Source: JALCLA01 sp965653565 (lineage in GTDB: Bacteria; Pseudomonadota; Gammaproteobacteria; Xanthomonadales; Xanthomonadaceae). Taken from it: a DNA stretch of 64,000 bases. A program made the position numbers and the translations under genes. The notes below the pieces were generated by a model. That model had not been told where the DNA came from, made no database searches, and was given only the letters and a program-made list of their open reading frames with translations. Location of the stretch: assembly GCA_965653565.1 (NCBI GenBank), contig CBFHAI010000002.1, positions 186,001 to 250,000 on the forward strand, given 5' to 3'. Each line of letters starts with the position of its first letter. Position 1 is the stretch's first letter. Of this stretch, positions 16,874-24,946 are shown in pieces.

Positions 16874-18714
16874 GATCGATCTCTCTTCTGGCGCACGCCG
16901 GCCTCGTAGGCCGCGCGTGCCGCGTTGACTTCGGGACGATCGGACACCGCCGGCACCGCAACGTCCCACCACCAGCCGCCGGCTTCGGTGGTGCGTCGCG
17001 GATCGGTGCGGATCACGATCACGGTGGTGCAGTTGGCAGTTCGTGCACGCGCGACGGCGCTTTCGAGTTCGCCGAGCGTGACGACCTGTTCCGCCAATGC
17101 GCCGAGGCTGCGCGCATGCGCGGCGAAATCGATTTCCGGCAAGGTCACATGACTCGCGTCGTCGAGCAGATTGTTGAAACCGGCGCCGCCGGTGGCGCGC
17201 TGCAGCCGGTCGATGCAGCCGAAGCCGCGGTTGTCGAGCAGCACGACGATGAGCTTCAGGCCGAGCATCACCGACGTCGCCAGCTCCGAATTCATCATCA
17301 GATAACTGCCGTCGCCGACCATCACGACGACGTCGCGATCGGGCGCGGCGAATTTCACGCCGAGCCCGCCGGCGATTTCGTAGCCCATGCACGAATAGCC
17401 GTATTCGACGTGATAACCGTCCGATCGCACCGGCCGCCACAGCTTGTGCAACTCGCCGGGCAGGCCGCCGGCCGCGCACACGACGATGGCGTTTTCACCG
17501 ACCGTGCGCTGCACGGCGCCGATCACCTGCGCGTCGCTCGGGATCGTGGTCGATGCCGCGCCCGCCATCGCCGCATCGGCCGCGGCGAGCCAGACCTTTT
17601 TCGCGGCGCGGTCGGCTTCGGCGACGCCGGCATCGACGCGCCAACCGGCCAACGCCGCTTCGAGTTTTTCCAGCACGTCGAACGCATCGCCGCCGATAGG
17701 CGTGGCACCGTGTTTTACGGCATCGAACGGCTGCACGTTGACCTGGAACAGGCGGGCCTGCGCAAACAAGGTGCGCGAGCCGGTGGTGAAATCCTGCAAC
17801 CGCGAGCCGAACGCCACGATCACATCGGCCTCGCTCGCCGCCGCATTCGCCGCGCTGGTGCCGGTGACACCGATCGCACCGAGCGATTGCGGGTGGTCCC
17901 ATGGCAAGGCGCCCATGCCCGCCTGCGTCTGTGCCGCGCTCAACCCCGTCTGCGCCGTGACGCGCGCCAATGCTTCGGCCGCATCCGCATACAGCACGCC
18001 GCCACCGGCGATCAACAGCGGGCGGCGTGCGCTGCGCAAAGCACTGGCGAGCGTTTCGATGTCGGCGGCGTCGGCCGCGACGCGCGGCGTCTCCCACAGG
18101 CGTCGCGCGAAAAACCCTTCGGGATAATCGTAAGCCTCGGCTTGCACGTCCTGGCAGAACGCCAGCGTCGCCGGGCCGCAGGTGGCGGCATCGAGCATCG
18201 TCGACAACGCCGCGGGCAACGACTCGATCACCTGCTCCGGCCGCACGATGCGATCGAAATAGCGCGACACCGGCCGGAAGCAATCGTTGGCCGTGACACC
18301 GGCGTCGCTGAAATCCTCGATCTGCTGCAACACCGGATCGGGACGCCCGCTCGCATAGACGTCGCCCGGCAGCAACAGCACCGGCAGCCGATTGACGTGC
18401 GCGAGCGCCGCGGCCGTCACCATATTCGTTGCGCCCGGCCCGATCGACGTCGTGCAGACCATCGCGCGACGCCGCCGCATCTGCTTGGCGTAGGCGATCG
18501 CCGCGTGCGCCATGCCCTGCTCGTTGTGCGCGCGCCAGGTCGGCAGCAGATCGCGCGCGGCGTACAGCGCTTCGCCCAGTCCCGCCACGTTGCCATGGCC
18601 GAAAATCGCCCAAACCCCGGCGAAATACGGCACCTCCGTGCCATCGACGCGAACGTGTTGCGCGGCCAGCCAACGCACGGTCGCCTGCGCCGCCGTCAAT
18701 CGCACGGTGCGCAT
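16870..18714 (-). CDS. iolD: 3D-(3,5/4)-trihydroxycyclohexane-1,2-dione hydrolase, ThDP-dependent
   Basis: 614 residues. The acetolactate-synthase-like fold runs in order: N-terminal PYR domain (AALSTM and GPATLAF region), central domain, then PP domain with the thiamine diphosphate/Mg motif GDGSYLMMNS, ending at DNRGFG. It opens the inositol-derived ring to 5-deoxy-glucuronate. I take ATG 18714 (MRTVRLTAAQATVRWLAAQ), two bases after the iolC stop, because the family begins with this segment; an in-frame upstream extension has no such similarity. Its stop overlaps the iolE start. Confidence 0.95.
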   Translation of the reverse strand: MRTVRLTAAQATVRWLAAQHVRVDGTEVPYFAGVWAIFGHGNVAGLGEALYAARDLLPTWRAHNEQGMAHAAIAYAKQMRRRRAMVCTTSIGPGATNMVTAAALAHVNRLPVLLLPGDVYASGRPDPVLQQIEDFSDAGVTANDCFRPVSRYFDRIVRPEQVIESLPAALSTMLDAATCGPATLAFCQDVQAEAYDYPEGFFARRLWETPRVAADAADIETLASALRSARRPLLIAGGGVLYADAAEALARVTAQTGLSAAQTQAGMGALPWDHPQSLGAIGVTGTSAANAAASEADVIVAFGSRLQDFTTGSRTLFAQARLFQVNVQPFDAVKHGATPIGGDAFDVLEKLEAALAGWRVDAGVAEADRAAKKVWLAAADAAMAGAASTTIPSDAQVIGAVQRTVGENAIVVCAAGGLPGELHKLWRPVRSDGYHVEYGYSCMGYEIAGGLGVKFAAPDRDVVVMVGDGSYLMMNSELATSVMLGLKLIVVLLDNRGFGCIDRLQRATGGAGFNNLLDDASHVTLPEIDFAAHARSLGALAEQVVTLGELESAVARARTANCTTVIVIRTDPRRTTEAGGWWWDVAVPAVSDRPEVNAARAAYEAGVRQKRDRS

Positions 18715-18716
18715 CG

Positions 18717-20648
18717 TCAGACCGCCTCGCGCCGCAGCGCGGCATGGCGCGCTGCGCGCCACGCATCGACCAGCACCTTGAAGCGCGACGCCAGCAGCTG
18801 CACCGCGGTCGCATCGTCGATACGGCCGGCCAGCCAGGCTTCCGCGGGCTCGGCGAAAATCGTGCGGCCGACGGCGAAACCTTTCACGACGGAATTGCCC
18901 GCCGCCGCCTGGAAACTCGCGATCAACTCGGACTCCGGCGCAGAAAGCCCGAGCAGCAGCACGCCGCGGCAACGCGGATCGTTGGTTTCGATCACGCGCT
19001 GGATTGTCGCCCAGGTACTCGCATCATCGGCCGGTTCGAGCTTCCACCAGTCGGGTTTCAGGCCGATATCGTAGAAGCGCTGCATCACGCGCGACACCGT
19101 GCTGTCGTCCACCGGCAACTCGCGTGCAGCAATGATCTCGATCAGCAATTCATGCCGGGTCCGGCGCGCCGCATCCTGCAGGCGAAGCAGCTGGCGTTCC
19201 TGGCGCGCACGCAATTGCGCGCCATCGTCCGGGTGATAGAACACCAGGCATTTGACGACGTGATTCACCGGCCACTGCAGCAATTCGGTCGCCACATCGG
19301 CGGCGCCTTCGAATTGCACCGGGCACGAGCCAGGGATTTCGATCGGGCGGCCGATCCAGTACGGACGATCGGCGGCGGCTTCGAGACCGCGCATGCCGTA
19401 GCGTCCATCGAGCAACAGCCCGAAGCGCGCATCGCCGTGCGCCAGCCTGTCGACCGCCTGCAGCGCCAGCGCCTTGAAGTCGTTGACGCGCGCGAGGTCG
19501 GCGCCGGTCTGCGCGCACAAGGCTTCGAACTGGCTGCGATGGTCCATCGCCAGCACGGTGAGATCGTCCCAGGTGCCACGCCGCGTCGTCGCCCAATGCG
19601 TGTGTTCGAGCGCGGCGTCGTCGCGCAACCGGTGCGGATACGATGGCGATGCGAGGAATTGCTGCAACTCGGCCCAGGTCGGCATCGCCGGCGAGCAGCC
19701 GTGGCGCGACACCACGATGGCGCCGCAGGCGTTGGCGAAATCGCAGCAGGTCTGCAGTGATTCCCCGCGCAGCCAACCGCGCAGGAAACCGGCCATGAAG
19801 GCGTCGCCGGCGCCAAGCACGTTGAACACTTCGACCGCGAAGCCGCGGCCCACGATGCCCTCGTCGAGCGAGGCCGGGATCTTCCCGGGAAACGCGCTGC
19901 ATCCCTGTGCGCCGCGCTTGCACACCAGCAAGGCGTCGGTCTTCTGGCGGATCGCGCGCAACGCGGCAATGCTGTCGGTGACGCCGCCGAGAATATGGAT
20001 TTCCTCCTCGGTGCCGACGATCAGATCGCACAGCGGCAGCACCTGCTGCAGGCGCGCCGTCACCTCGGCATGCGCGACGAAACGGTTCTCGCCGTCGGCC
20101 TTGCCGGTGAGGCCCCACAGCACCGGCCGATAGTCGATATCGAACACCACGCGGCCGCCACCGGCGCGCACCAGTTCGCAGGCGCGCACCGAAGCGTCGA
20201 ACACATTCGGCCGCGACAGATGGGTGCCGTTGATCAGCACCGAGCGCGCGCGACCGAATCGCAGCGCGTCGATGTCGGCGACCTGCAGCGCCATGTCGGC
20301 GCAATTCTCGCGGTAGAAGATCAGCGGAAAGGTCTGTGGATCGCGGATACCGAGAAAGACCAGCGCCGTCAGGCGCTCGGCATCGGTCGCGACGCTGTCG
20401 ACATCGACGCCTTCGCGCCGCAGCTGCTCGCGGATGTAGCGGCCGAAGTGATCGTCGCCGACGCGCGTGGCGAGGCCGGCGCGCAGGCCGAGGCGAGCCG
20501 CGCCGATCGCCGTGTTGGTCGGGCTGCCGCCGACGTACTTGGCGAAGCTGAGCATGTCCTCCAGCCGGCCGCCCACCTGTTCGCCATACAGATCGATGCA
20601 GGATCGACCGATGGCGATGACTTCGAGCGGATGCGGGGTAGCCCCCAT
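18717..20648 (-). CDS. iolC: 5-dehydro-2-deoxygluconokinase fused to a DUF2090 domain
   Basis: 643 residues, about twice the length of stand-alone IolC. Residues about 8-325 are a PfkB sugar kinase: YVGGSPTNTAIGAARLG, GTEEEI, and the GAGD anion hole at 279-282 (NVLGAGDAFMAGFLRG). Residues about 340-640 are a DUF2090 domain (LTVLAMDHRSQFE; VVKCLVFYHPDD; ELLIEI), whose aldolase-like fold suggests the next step, cleavage of the phosphorylated product. No separate iolJ is present here, so the fusion may be bifunctional. The ATG has AAAGGA 7 bases upstream. It heads the catabolic operon, 95 bases after the RpiR gene, with its own promoter and candidate operator. Confidence 0.93.
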   Translation of the reverse strand: MGATPHPLEVIAIGRSCIDLYGEQVGGRLEDMLSFAKYVGGSPTNTAIGAARLGLRAGLATRVGDDHFGRYIREQLRREGVDVDSVATDAERLTALVFLGIRDPQTFPLIFYRENCADMALQVADIDALRFGRARSVLINGTHLSRPNVFDASVRACELVRAGGGRVVFDIDYRPVLWGLTGKADGENRFVAHAEVTARLQQVLPLCDLIVGTEEEIHILGGVTDSIAALRAIRQKTDALLVCKRGAQGCSAFPGKIPASLDEGIVGRGFAVEVFNVLGAGDAFMAGFLRGWLRGESLQTCCDFANACGAIVVSRHGCSPAMPTWAELQQFLASPSYPHRLRDDAALEHTHWATTRRGTWDDLTVLAMDHRSQFEALCAQTGADLARVNDFKALALQAVDRLAHGDARFGLLLDGRYGMRGLEAAADRPYWIGRPIEIPGSCPVQFEGAADVATELLQWPVNHVVKCLVFYHPDDGAQLRARQERQLLRLQDAARRTRHELLIEIIAARELPVDDSTVSRVMQRFYDIGLKPDWWKLEPADDASTWATIQRVIETNDPRCRGVLLLGLSAPESELIASFQAAAGNSVVKGFAVGRTIFAEPAEAWLAGRIDDATAVQLLASRFKVLVDAWRAARHAALRREAV

Positions 20649-20691
20649 GCGGGCGTCCTTTGGAACGCGGGACGCTATCGCCCCGCCGTGT

Positions 20692-20705
20692 GTAAAAAAT
20701 ATTCC
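20692..20705. promoter_or_regulatory. Candidate IolR-type operator at the iolC promoter, 7 of 8
   Basis: GTAA-AAAATA-TTCC (read on the minus strand, GGAA-TATTTT-TTAC) matches GGAA-N6-TTCC at 7 of 8 positions. It covers the proposed -10 of the iolC promoter, so binding by the RpiR protein encoded just upstream would block transcription. Confidence 0.45.
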
Positions 20706-20724
20706 ATTACTTGAAATTTAGCAA
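20696..20724 (-). promoter_or_regulatory. Candidate sigma-70 promoter of the iolC operon
   Basis: On the minus strand TTGCTA (20719-20724), a 17-bp spacer and TATTTT (20696-20701) lie about 48-76 bases before the iolC ATG, in the only AT-rich stretch of the gap between the regulator gene and iolC. Each hexamer matches 4 of 6. Confidence 0.45.
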
Positions 20725-20743
20725 CAACCATTTCATTCCGCCG

Positions 20744-21610
20744 TCAGCGGCCCTGCGCGGAGGCGTTGCGGCGCGGCTTGCTGGCGGCCAGCGCGTACGA
20801 GATCACCAGCGACTGCGCCAGGCACATCGAGGCCGACAGCGAGCGGAATTTGTGGATCTCGGCTTCGCGCACCTGTAGCACCTGCGTCGCGGGCTTGGCG
20901 ACCGGGCTCACCAGGCTGTCGCTGATCGACAGCACCTTGCAGCGCTTGTCGACGGCGCTGTCGATCAGGTGCACGGCTTCTTCGGCGTACGGGTGATAGC
21001 TCACCGCGATCAGCAGATCGTCCTTGCCGATCGCATGCGCCTGCTGCCGCATCATGCCGCCGACGCCATCGATGAAGACGGTTTTCTTGTCGACCTGATG
21101 CAGCGAATAGGCCAGATACGCAGCGACCGGAAACGAGCGCCGAAAGCCGGCCACGTACACGGTATCGGCCTGTGAAATCAGCTTCACCGCATTCGTAAGC
21201 GCCTTCGGATCGATCGCCTCGCGCAGGTTGGTGAGCGCGAGCAGATTGCCTTCGACGAATTCGCCGAGCACCTGCGACGGATCGTTGGCGGCGCGGCCTT
21301 CCACGCTGCGATTGAACTCGCGCACGCGCTCGCTGTAATCGAGCGAGGTGCCGCGCGCCAGCAGGCCGTCGCGGAACAGGCGCTGCATCTGGGTCGCGCC
21401 ATCGAAGCCGAACGATTTGGCGAAGCGTACGATCGCCGACGGCTGCACGCCGCAGCGCTCGGACAGCACCGCCAGGGTTTCGAGCGCGACCGCGTTCGGC
21501 TCGTCGAGCACATAGCGCGCGATCTGCTTGAGCCGTTTGCTCATCGTGCCGTGGCGCTTGAGGATCTGGTTGCGCAGTTCCTCGGCGGTGGTCGGCGTTT
21601 TCTCGGCCAC
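20744..21610 (-). CDS. iolR: RpiR-family transcriptional regulator of inositol catabolism
   Basis: 288 residues. An N-terminal HTH (ETLAVLSERCGVQPSAIVRF is the recognition region) precedes a C-terminal SIS sugar-phosphate-binding domain (VYVAGFRRSFPVAAYLAY; LIAVSYHPYAEEAVHLID). RpiR proteins that control inositol genes are known in rhizobia. The start is GTG at 21610, chosen for its AGGAGA ribosome site 6-7 bases away; no ATG fits. It is divergent from two inositol dehydrogenase genes and is followed on the same strand by iolC, with candidate GGAA-N6-TTCC sites on both sides. The effector is probably a phosphorylated pathway intermediate. The symbol is assigned by context. Confidence 0.87.
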   Translation of the reverse strand: MAEKTPTTAEELRNQILKRHGTMSKRLKQIARYVLDEPNAVALETLAVLSERCGVQPSAIVRFAKSFGFDGATQMQRLFRDGLLARGTSLDYSERVREFNRSVEGRAANDPSQVLGEFVEGNLLALTNLREAIDPKALTNAVKLISQADTVYVAGFRRSFPVAAYLAYSLHQVDKKTVFIDGVGGMMRQQAHAIGKDDLLIAVSYHPYAEEAVHLIDSAVDKRCKVLSISDSLVSPVAKPATQVLQVREAEIHKFRSLSASMCLAQSLVISYALAASKPRRNASAQGR

Positions 21611-21686
21611 GGGCCGTCTCCTGATGGTTGTCGGATGCCTGAGGGTCGACCGGACCGGCGCTCGCTGGAACGCCGGGCTGGTCTTT

Positions 21687-21724
21687 GGAAATTCTATTAC
21701 ATTAGAATGTGGAAAATCATTTCC
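21687..21724. promoter_or_regulatory. IolR-type operators upstream of the inositol dehydrogenase genes: one perfect, one 7 of 8
   Basis: GGAA-AATCAT-TTCC at 21711-21724 is a perfect GGAA-N6-TTCC site. GGAA-ATTCTA-TTAC at 21687-21700 is a second site at 7 of 8, with centres 24 bp apart. Between them, TAGAAT (21703-21708) is a good -10 candidate for the dehydrogenase genes, putting the perfect site at the transcription start. They lie in the divergent gap with the RpiR gene, so one protein could control both directions. Confidence 0.6.
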
Positions 21725-21758
21725 AATCCGGCCCTCCCGGATTGTCGGGGAGCCTACC

Positions 21759-22757
21759 TTGGATCGAATCGACGTGGCGCTGATCGGCGCCGGCCGCATG
21801 GGGCAAGTCCATGGCCGCAATGCAGCGCGCCATCCGGCGCTGCGGCTGCGGCACGTGGTGGACCCGCGGCCCGCCGCCGCCGAGGTGGCGGCAGCGCTCG
21901 ACGCCGACGTCGCACCACTGCAGCAGGTGCTCGACGATCCGACGATCGGCGCGGTGCTGATCTGCAGCACCACCGACCTGCACTTGACGCATGCGATCGC
22001 CGCCGTCCAGGCCGGCAAGGCGATCTTCTGCGAGAAGCCGGTCGATCTGGACCTGGCGAAGGCGCGCGCCGCGCAACCGATGTTCGCCGGCGCGCGCTTC
22101 GTGCTCGGCTTCAATCGCCGCTTCGATCCGCACTACATGGCGCTCAAGGCGAAAGTCGACGCCGGTGTCATCGGCCGGCTCGAAACGCTGCACCTGATCA
22201 ATCACGATCCCGCCGCGCCGCCGCCCGGTTTCATTCCAACCAGTGGCGGCCTGTTCCGCGATTTCACCATCCACGATCTCGATCTGGCGCGCTGGATTTT
22301 CGGCGAAGAACCGGCGTCCGTGTTCGCTGCCGCCAGTTGTCTGGTCGATCCTGAAATCGGCCGTCAGGGCGATGTCGACACCGCGCGCGTGGTGCTGACC
22401 ACGCCAACGGGCCGCCTCGGCGTGGTCTCCAACACGCGGCGCAGCGCCTACGGCTATGACCAGCGCATCGAAGCCTACGGCGCACAAGGCCTGGCAACCG
22501 CGGGCAATGTCGCGCGCGACACCGTGCAGATGCTCACCGAAAACGGCCAGAGTGCGGCGCCGATCGAAGGCGGCTTCGCCGCTCGCTACGTCGATGCCTA
22601 TCGCGTGCAGCTCGAACATTTCATCGACGTGGCGCAAGGACGCGTCGCCTCGCGCGCGACCTTCGCCGACGGCGTCGCCGCCCTCGCCCTGGCCGACGCC
22701 TGCGACCGCTCGGCGCGCGCAGGCCGGGTCATCCGATTCGAAGGAGCTGTCTCGTGA
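21759..22757 (+). CDS. iolG: Inositol 2-dehydrogenase (Gfo/Idh/MocA family), copy 1
   Basis: 332 residues if started at TTG 21759, which has GGGGAG six bases upstream and gives the usual IDVALIGAGRMG beginning; GTG at 21774 is the alternative. The Rossmann motif GAGRMG is at 10-15. EKP at 92-94 (AIFCEKPVD) carries the catalytic Lys and IHDLDLARW the second catalytic segment. It should oxidise myo-inositol to 2-keto-myo-inositol with NAD+. It is divergent from the RpiR regulator gene and its stop overlaps the start of a paralogue (GTGA). Confidence 0.9.
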   Translation: MDRIDVALIGAGRMGQVHGRNAARHPALRLRHVVDPRPAAAEVAAALDADVAPLQQVLDDPTIGAVLICSTTDLHLTHAIAAVQAGKAIFCEKPVDLDLAKARAAQPMFAGARFVLGFNRRFDPHYMALKAKVDAGVIGRLETLHLINHDPAAPPPGFIPTSGGLFRDFTIHDLDLARWIFGEEPASVFAAASCLVDPEIGRQGDVDTARVVLTTPTGRLGVVSNTRRSAYGYDQRIEAYGAQGLATAGNVARDTVQMLTENGQSAAPIEGGFAARYVDAYRVQLEHFIDVAQGRVASRATFADGVAALALADACDRSARAGRVIRFEGAVS

Positions 22758-23749
22758 AGCGTGATTCGTACCAGGTCGTGCTGATCGGCGCAGGCCGCAT
22801 CGGCCGCATCCATGCCGCCAACGCGGTGCGTCATCCACGGCTGAAGCTGGCCGGCATCGTCGACGCGATCGCGGCCAGCGCCGAAGCGCTGGCCGGCGAA
22901 TGCGGCAGTCCGGTGACGACGCTCGATGCCGCGCTCGCCGATGCGAGCGTCGATGGCGTCATCATCGCCAGTTCCACCGATACGCATCTGGACTATTGCG
23001 TGCGCGCGGCTGCCGCCGGCAAGGCGATTTTCTGCGAAAAGCCCATCGACCAGGATCTGCAGCGCGCGCGCAGCGCCGCCCCGGCATTGCGCGGCGCGCG
23101 TCTGCTGCTCGCCTTCAACCGCCGCTTCGATCCGAACTTCCGCACACTCAAATCGCGACTCGACGCCGGCGCCGTCGGCACGCTCGAAAGCCTGCAGATC
23201 ACCTCGAACGACCCTTCCCCGCCGCCACCCTCGTACGTCGCCGTGTCGGGCGGCCTGTTCAAAGACATGGCGATCCACGACTTCGACATGGCGCGCTGGC
23301 TGCTCGGCGAAGAACCGGTGCAGGTTTACGCCGCCGGCAGCTGCCTGGTCGATGTGGAAATCGGCAAGCTCGGCGACATCGACACCGCCCGCACCGTGCT
23401 GAAAACCGCGTCGGGCAAACTCTGCGTGATCTCCAACAGTCGCCGCTCGGGCTTCGGTTACGACCAGCGCATCGAAGCCTACGCCTCGCGCGGCATGCTG
23501 CGCGCCGACAACGTGGTCGAAAGCACGGTGCAGGTATGGACCGAAGCCGGCGCCGCCGCCGATCGCTTCCGCAACTTCTTCCTCGATCGCTATGCCGACG
23601 CCTATCGGCACGAAATGGATCATTTCGTCGAGATTCTCGACGGCGCGAAACCACAGATCGGCTACGAGGACGGCGTTGCGGCGCTGGCGCTGGCCGAAGC
23701 GGCGGCGCGTTCGTTGCGCGAAGGTGAGCCGGTAACGTTAGGCGCTTAG
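22754..23749 (+). CDS. Inositol dehydrogenase paralogue (Gfo/Idh/MocA family), copy 2
   Basis: 331 residues from GTG 22754, which overlaps the TGA of copy 1, so the two are translationally coupled. It has GAGRIG at 12-17, EKP at 95-97 (AIFCEKPID) and IHDFDMARW. The two copies align end to end without large gaps and look like an old tandem duplication. One may prefer another isomer such as scyllo- or chiro-inositol, or an inositol derivative. Sequence alone does not say which copy is the main myo-inositol enzyme. Confidence 0.88.
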   Translation: MKRDSYQVVLIGAGRIGRIHAANAVRHPRLKLAGIVDAIAASAEALAGECGSPVTTLDAALADASVDGVIIASSTDTHLDYCVRAAAAGKAIFCEKPIDQDLQRARSAAPALRGARLLLAFNRRFDPNFRTLKSRLDAGAVGTLESLQITSNDPSPPPPSYVAVSGGLFKDMAIHDFDMARWLLGEEPVQVYAAGSCLVDVEIGKLGDIDTARTVLKTASGKLCVISNSRRSGFGYDQRIEAYASRGMLRADNVVESTVQVWTEAGAAADRFRNFFLDRYADAYRHEMDHFVEILDGAKPQIGYEDGVAALALAEAAARSLREGEPVTLGA

Positions 23750-23899
23750 CTCGGCGCGATATTGAAGGGTCAGGAAGAGGTGTCGCGCCTCGCGAAACGC
23801 GGTCGCGCCGGCTCAAAACAGGCGATCAAAATTCGCATGAGCGTTTTCGTCCCCGAACCGTGCGTATGGAAGAACAGTCCATAACGGCGGGGGTGTTCC

Positions 23900-24943
23900 A
23901 TGTTGCGTTTCGTGGCTTTGGGGTTGATCGCGGTGTCGTCGATGGTGTCGGCGACGGACAGCACGGTGGAGTGGTCGTTCGGGGTCCCGCAGACGATGGC
24001 GCTGGGGCTCGGTGCAGGGGATGCGACCGGGCCGGGGCTGCAGTCGTGCAGCCAGGCCTCGGCGCAGCGCAATGCATCGTTCCAGGATCGCATCGTCGTC
24101 ACCAACACCGGCACGCGCCGCGCCGAGCTGGCGGTGCGCACGCAGCCGTTGGCGGGCAACGGCAACACCGTGTGCCCGACCGGGCTCGATACCACGATGG
24201 CGGTGTACTCGGCCTACAACCCGGCGACACCGACCGCCAACTGTCTGGCGTTCAACGACAACGCCGACAACACGACCTTGTGCAGCCGCATTGCGGGCGT
24301 GTCGATCGCGCCGGGTGCGAGCGTCACGATCGTGGTATCGGGCGCCAGCAACGGCGATCGGTTTCCGTACGATCTGCGTTTCGATGGCAGCGTCTACAGC
24401 CCGTCGATCTTCTACGCGAGCTTCGAGCCGGTGGAATTGTTCAACGGCCACGGCATGCCGGCCAGTGGCCAGTTCACCGTCGATGGTTATCCGGCGCCGT
24501 TCGCGGCCGGTTCGATGCTCAACGGCGCGGTCGATGCGTCGAACGGCGATCTGCATGGCCGTCTCGCGCTGTCGCCGGTGCAATTGCAGGACATCGCGAC
24601 CGGCCTGGGTTTCGTCACCTTGCGCGCGCAGATGTGGCAGGACGGCAGCGGCGATGGCGTGCTGGCGGGCAACAACACGGTGACTTACGGCGCGAACAAT
24701 CTGTATCTGCGGCTGCAGCACGTCACCGTCAACGGCAATGCGATCGATCTGGGCGGCAATTGCCAGTTCGGTCCGATCACGTGGTCGCTCGCCGGCAACG
24801 CCGACGCGCAATCGATCGACATGATGCAGGCCTCGTTCGTGATTCCGCCGGTGGCCGCGACCGCCTGCAACAACTTCGGCGCGCAATTGAGCGCGGTGGT
24901 CGCAGGCTCGGACAATTCGGTGACGCTCAGCCTCGATCGCTGA
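23900..24943 (+). CDS. Secreted protein of unknown function
   Basis: 347 residues with a clear signal peptide (MLRFVALGLIAVSSMVSA). I do not recognise the mature protein. It is rich in Gly, Ala, Asn, Ser and Thr with several Cys and looks all-beta. The last ~110 residues (GGNCQFGPITWSLAG, SFVIPPVAATACNNFG, VVAGSDNSVTLSL) recall a C-rich beta domain seen at the ends of other secreted bacterial proteins, but weakly. A 6-bp inverted repeat, TATGGA-agaacag-TCCATA, lies at 23865-23883, 17 bases before the ATG, and could be an operator or hide the ribosome site. It is convergent with the Ser/Thr kinase gene, the stops only 3 bases apart. Confidence 0.75.
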   Translation: MLRFVALGLIAVSSMVSATDSTVEWSFGVPQTMALGLGAGDATGPGLQSCSQASAQRNASFQDRIVVTNTGTRRAELAVRTQPLAGNGNTVCPTGLDTTMAVYSAYNPATPTANCLAFNDNADNTTLCSRIAGVSIAPGASVTIVVSGASNGDRFPYDLRFDGSVYSPSIFYASFEPVELFNGHGMPASGQFTVDGYPAPFAAGSMLNGAVDASNGDLHGRLALSPVQLQDIATGLGFVTLRAQMWQDGSGDGVLAGNNTVTYGANNLYLRLQHVTVNGNAIDLGGNCQFGPITWSLAGNADAQSIDMMQASFVIPPVAATACNNFGAQLSAVVAGSDNSVTLSLDR

Positions 24944-24946
24944 GCC

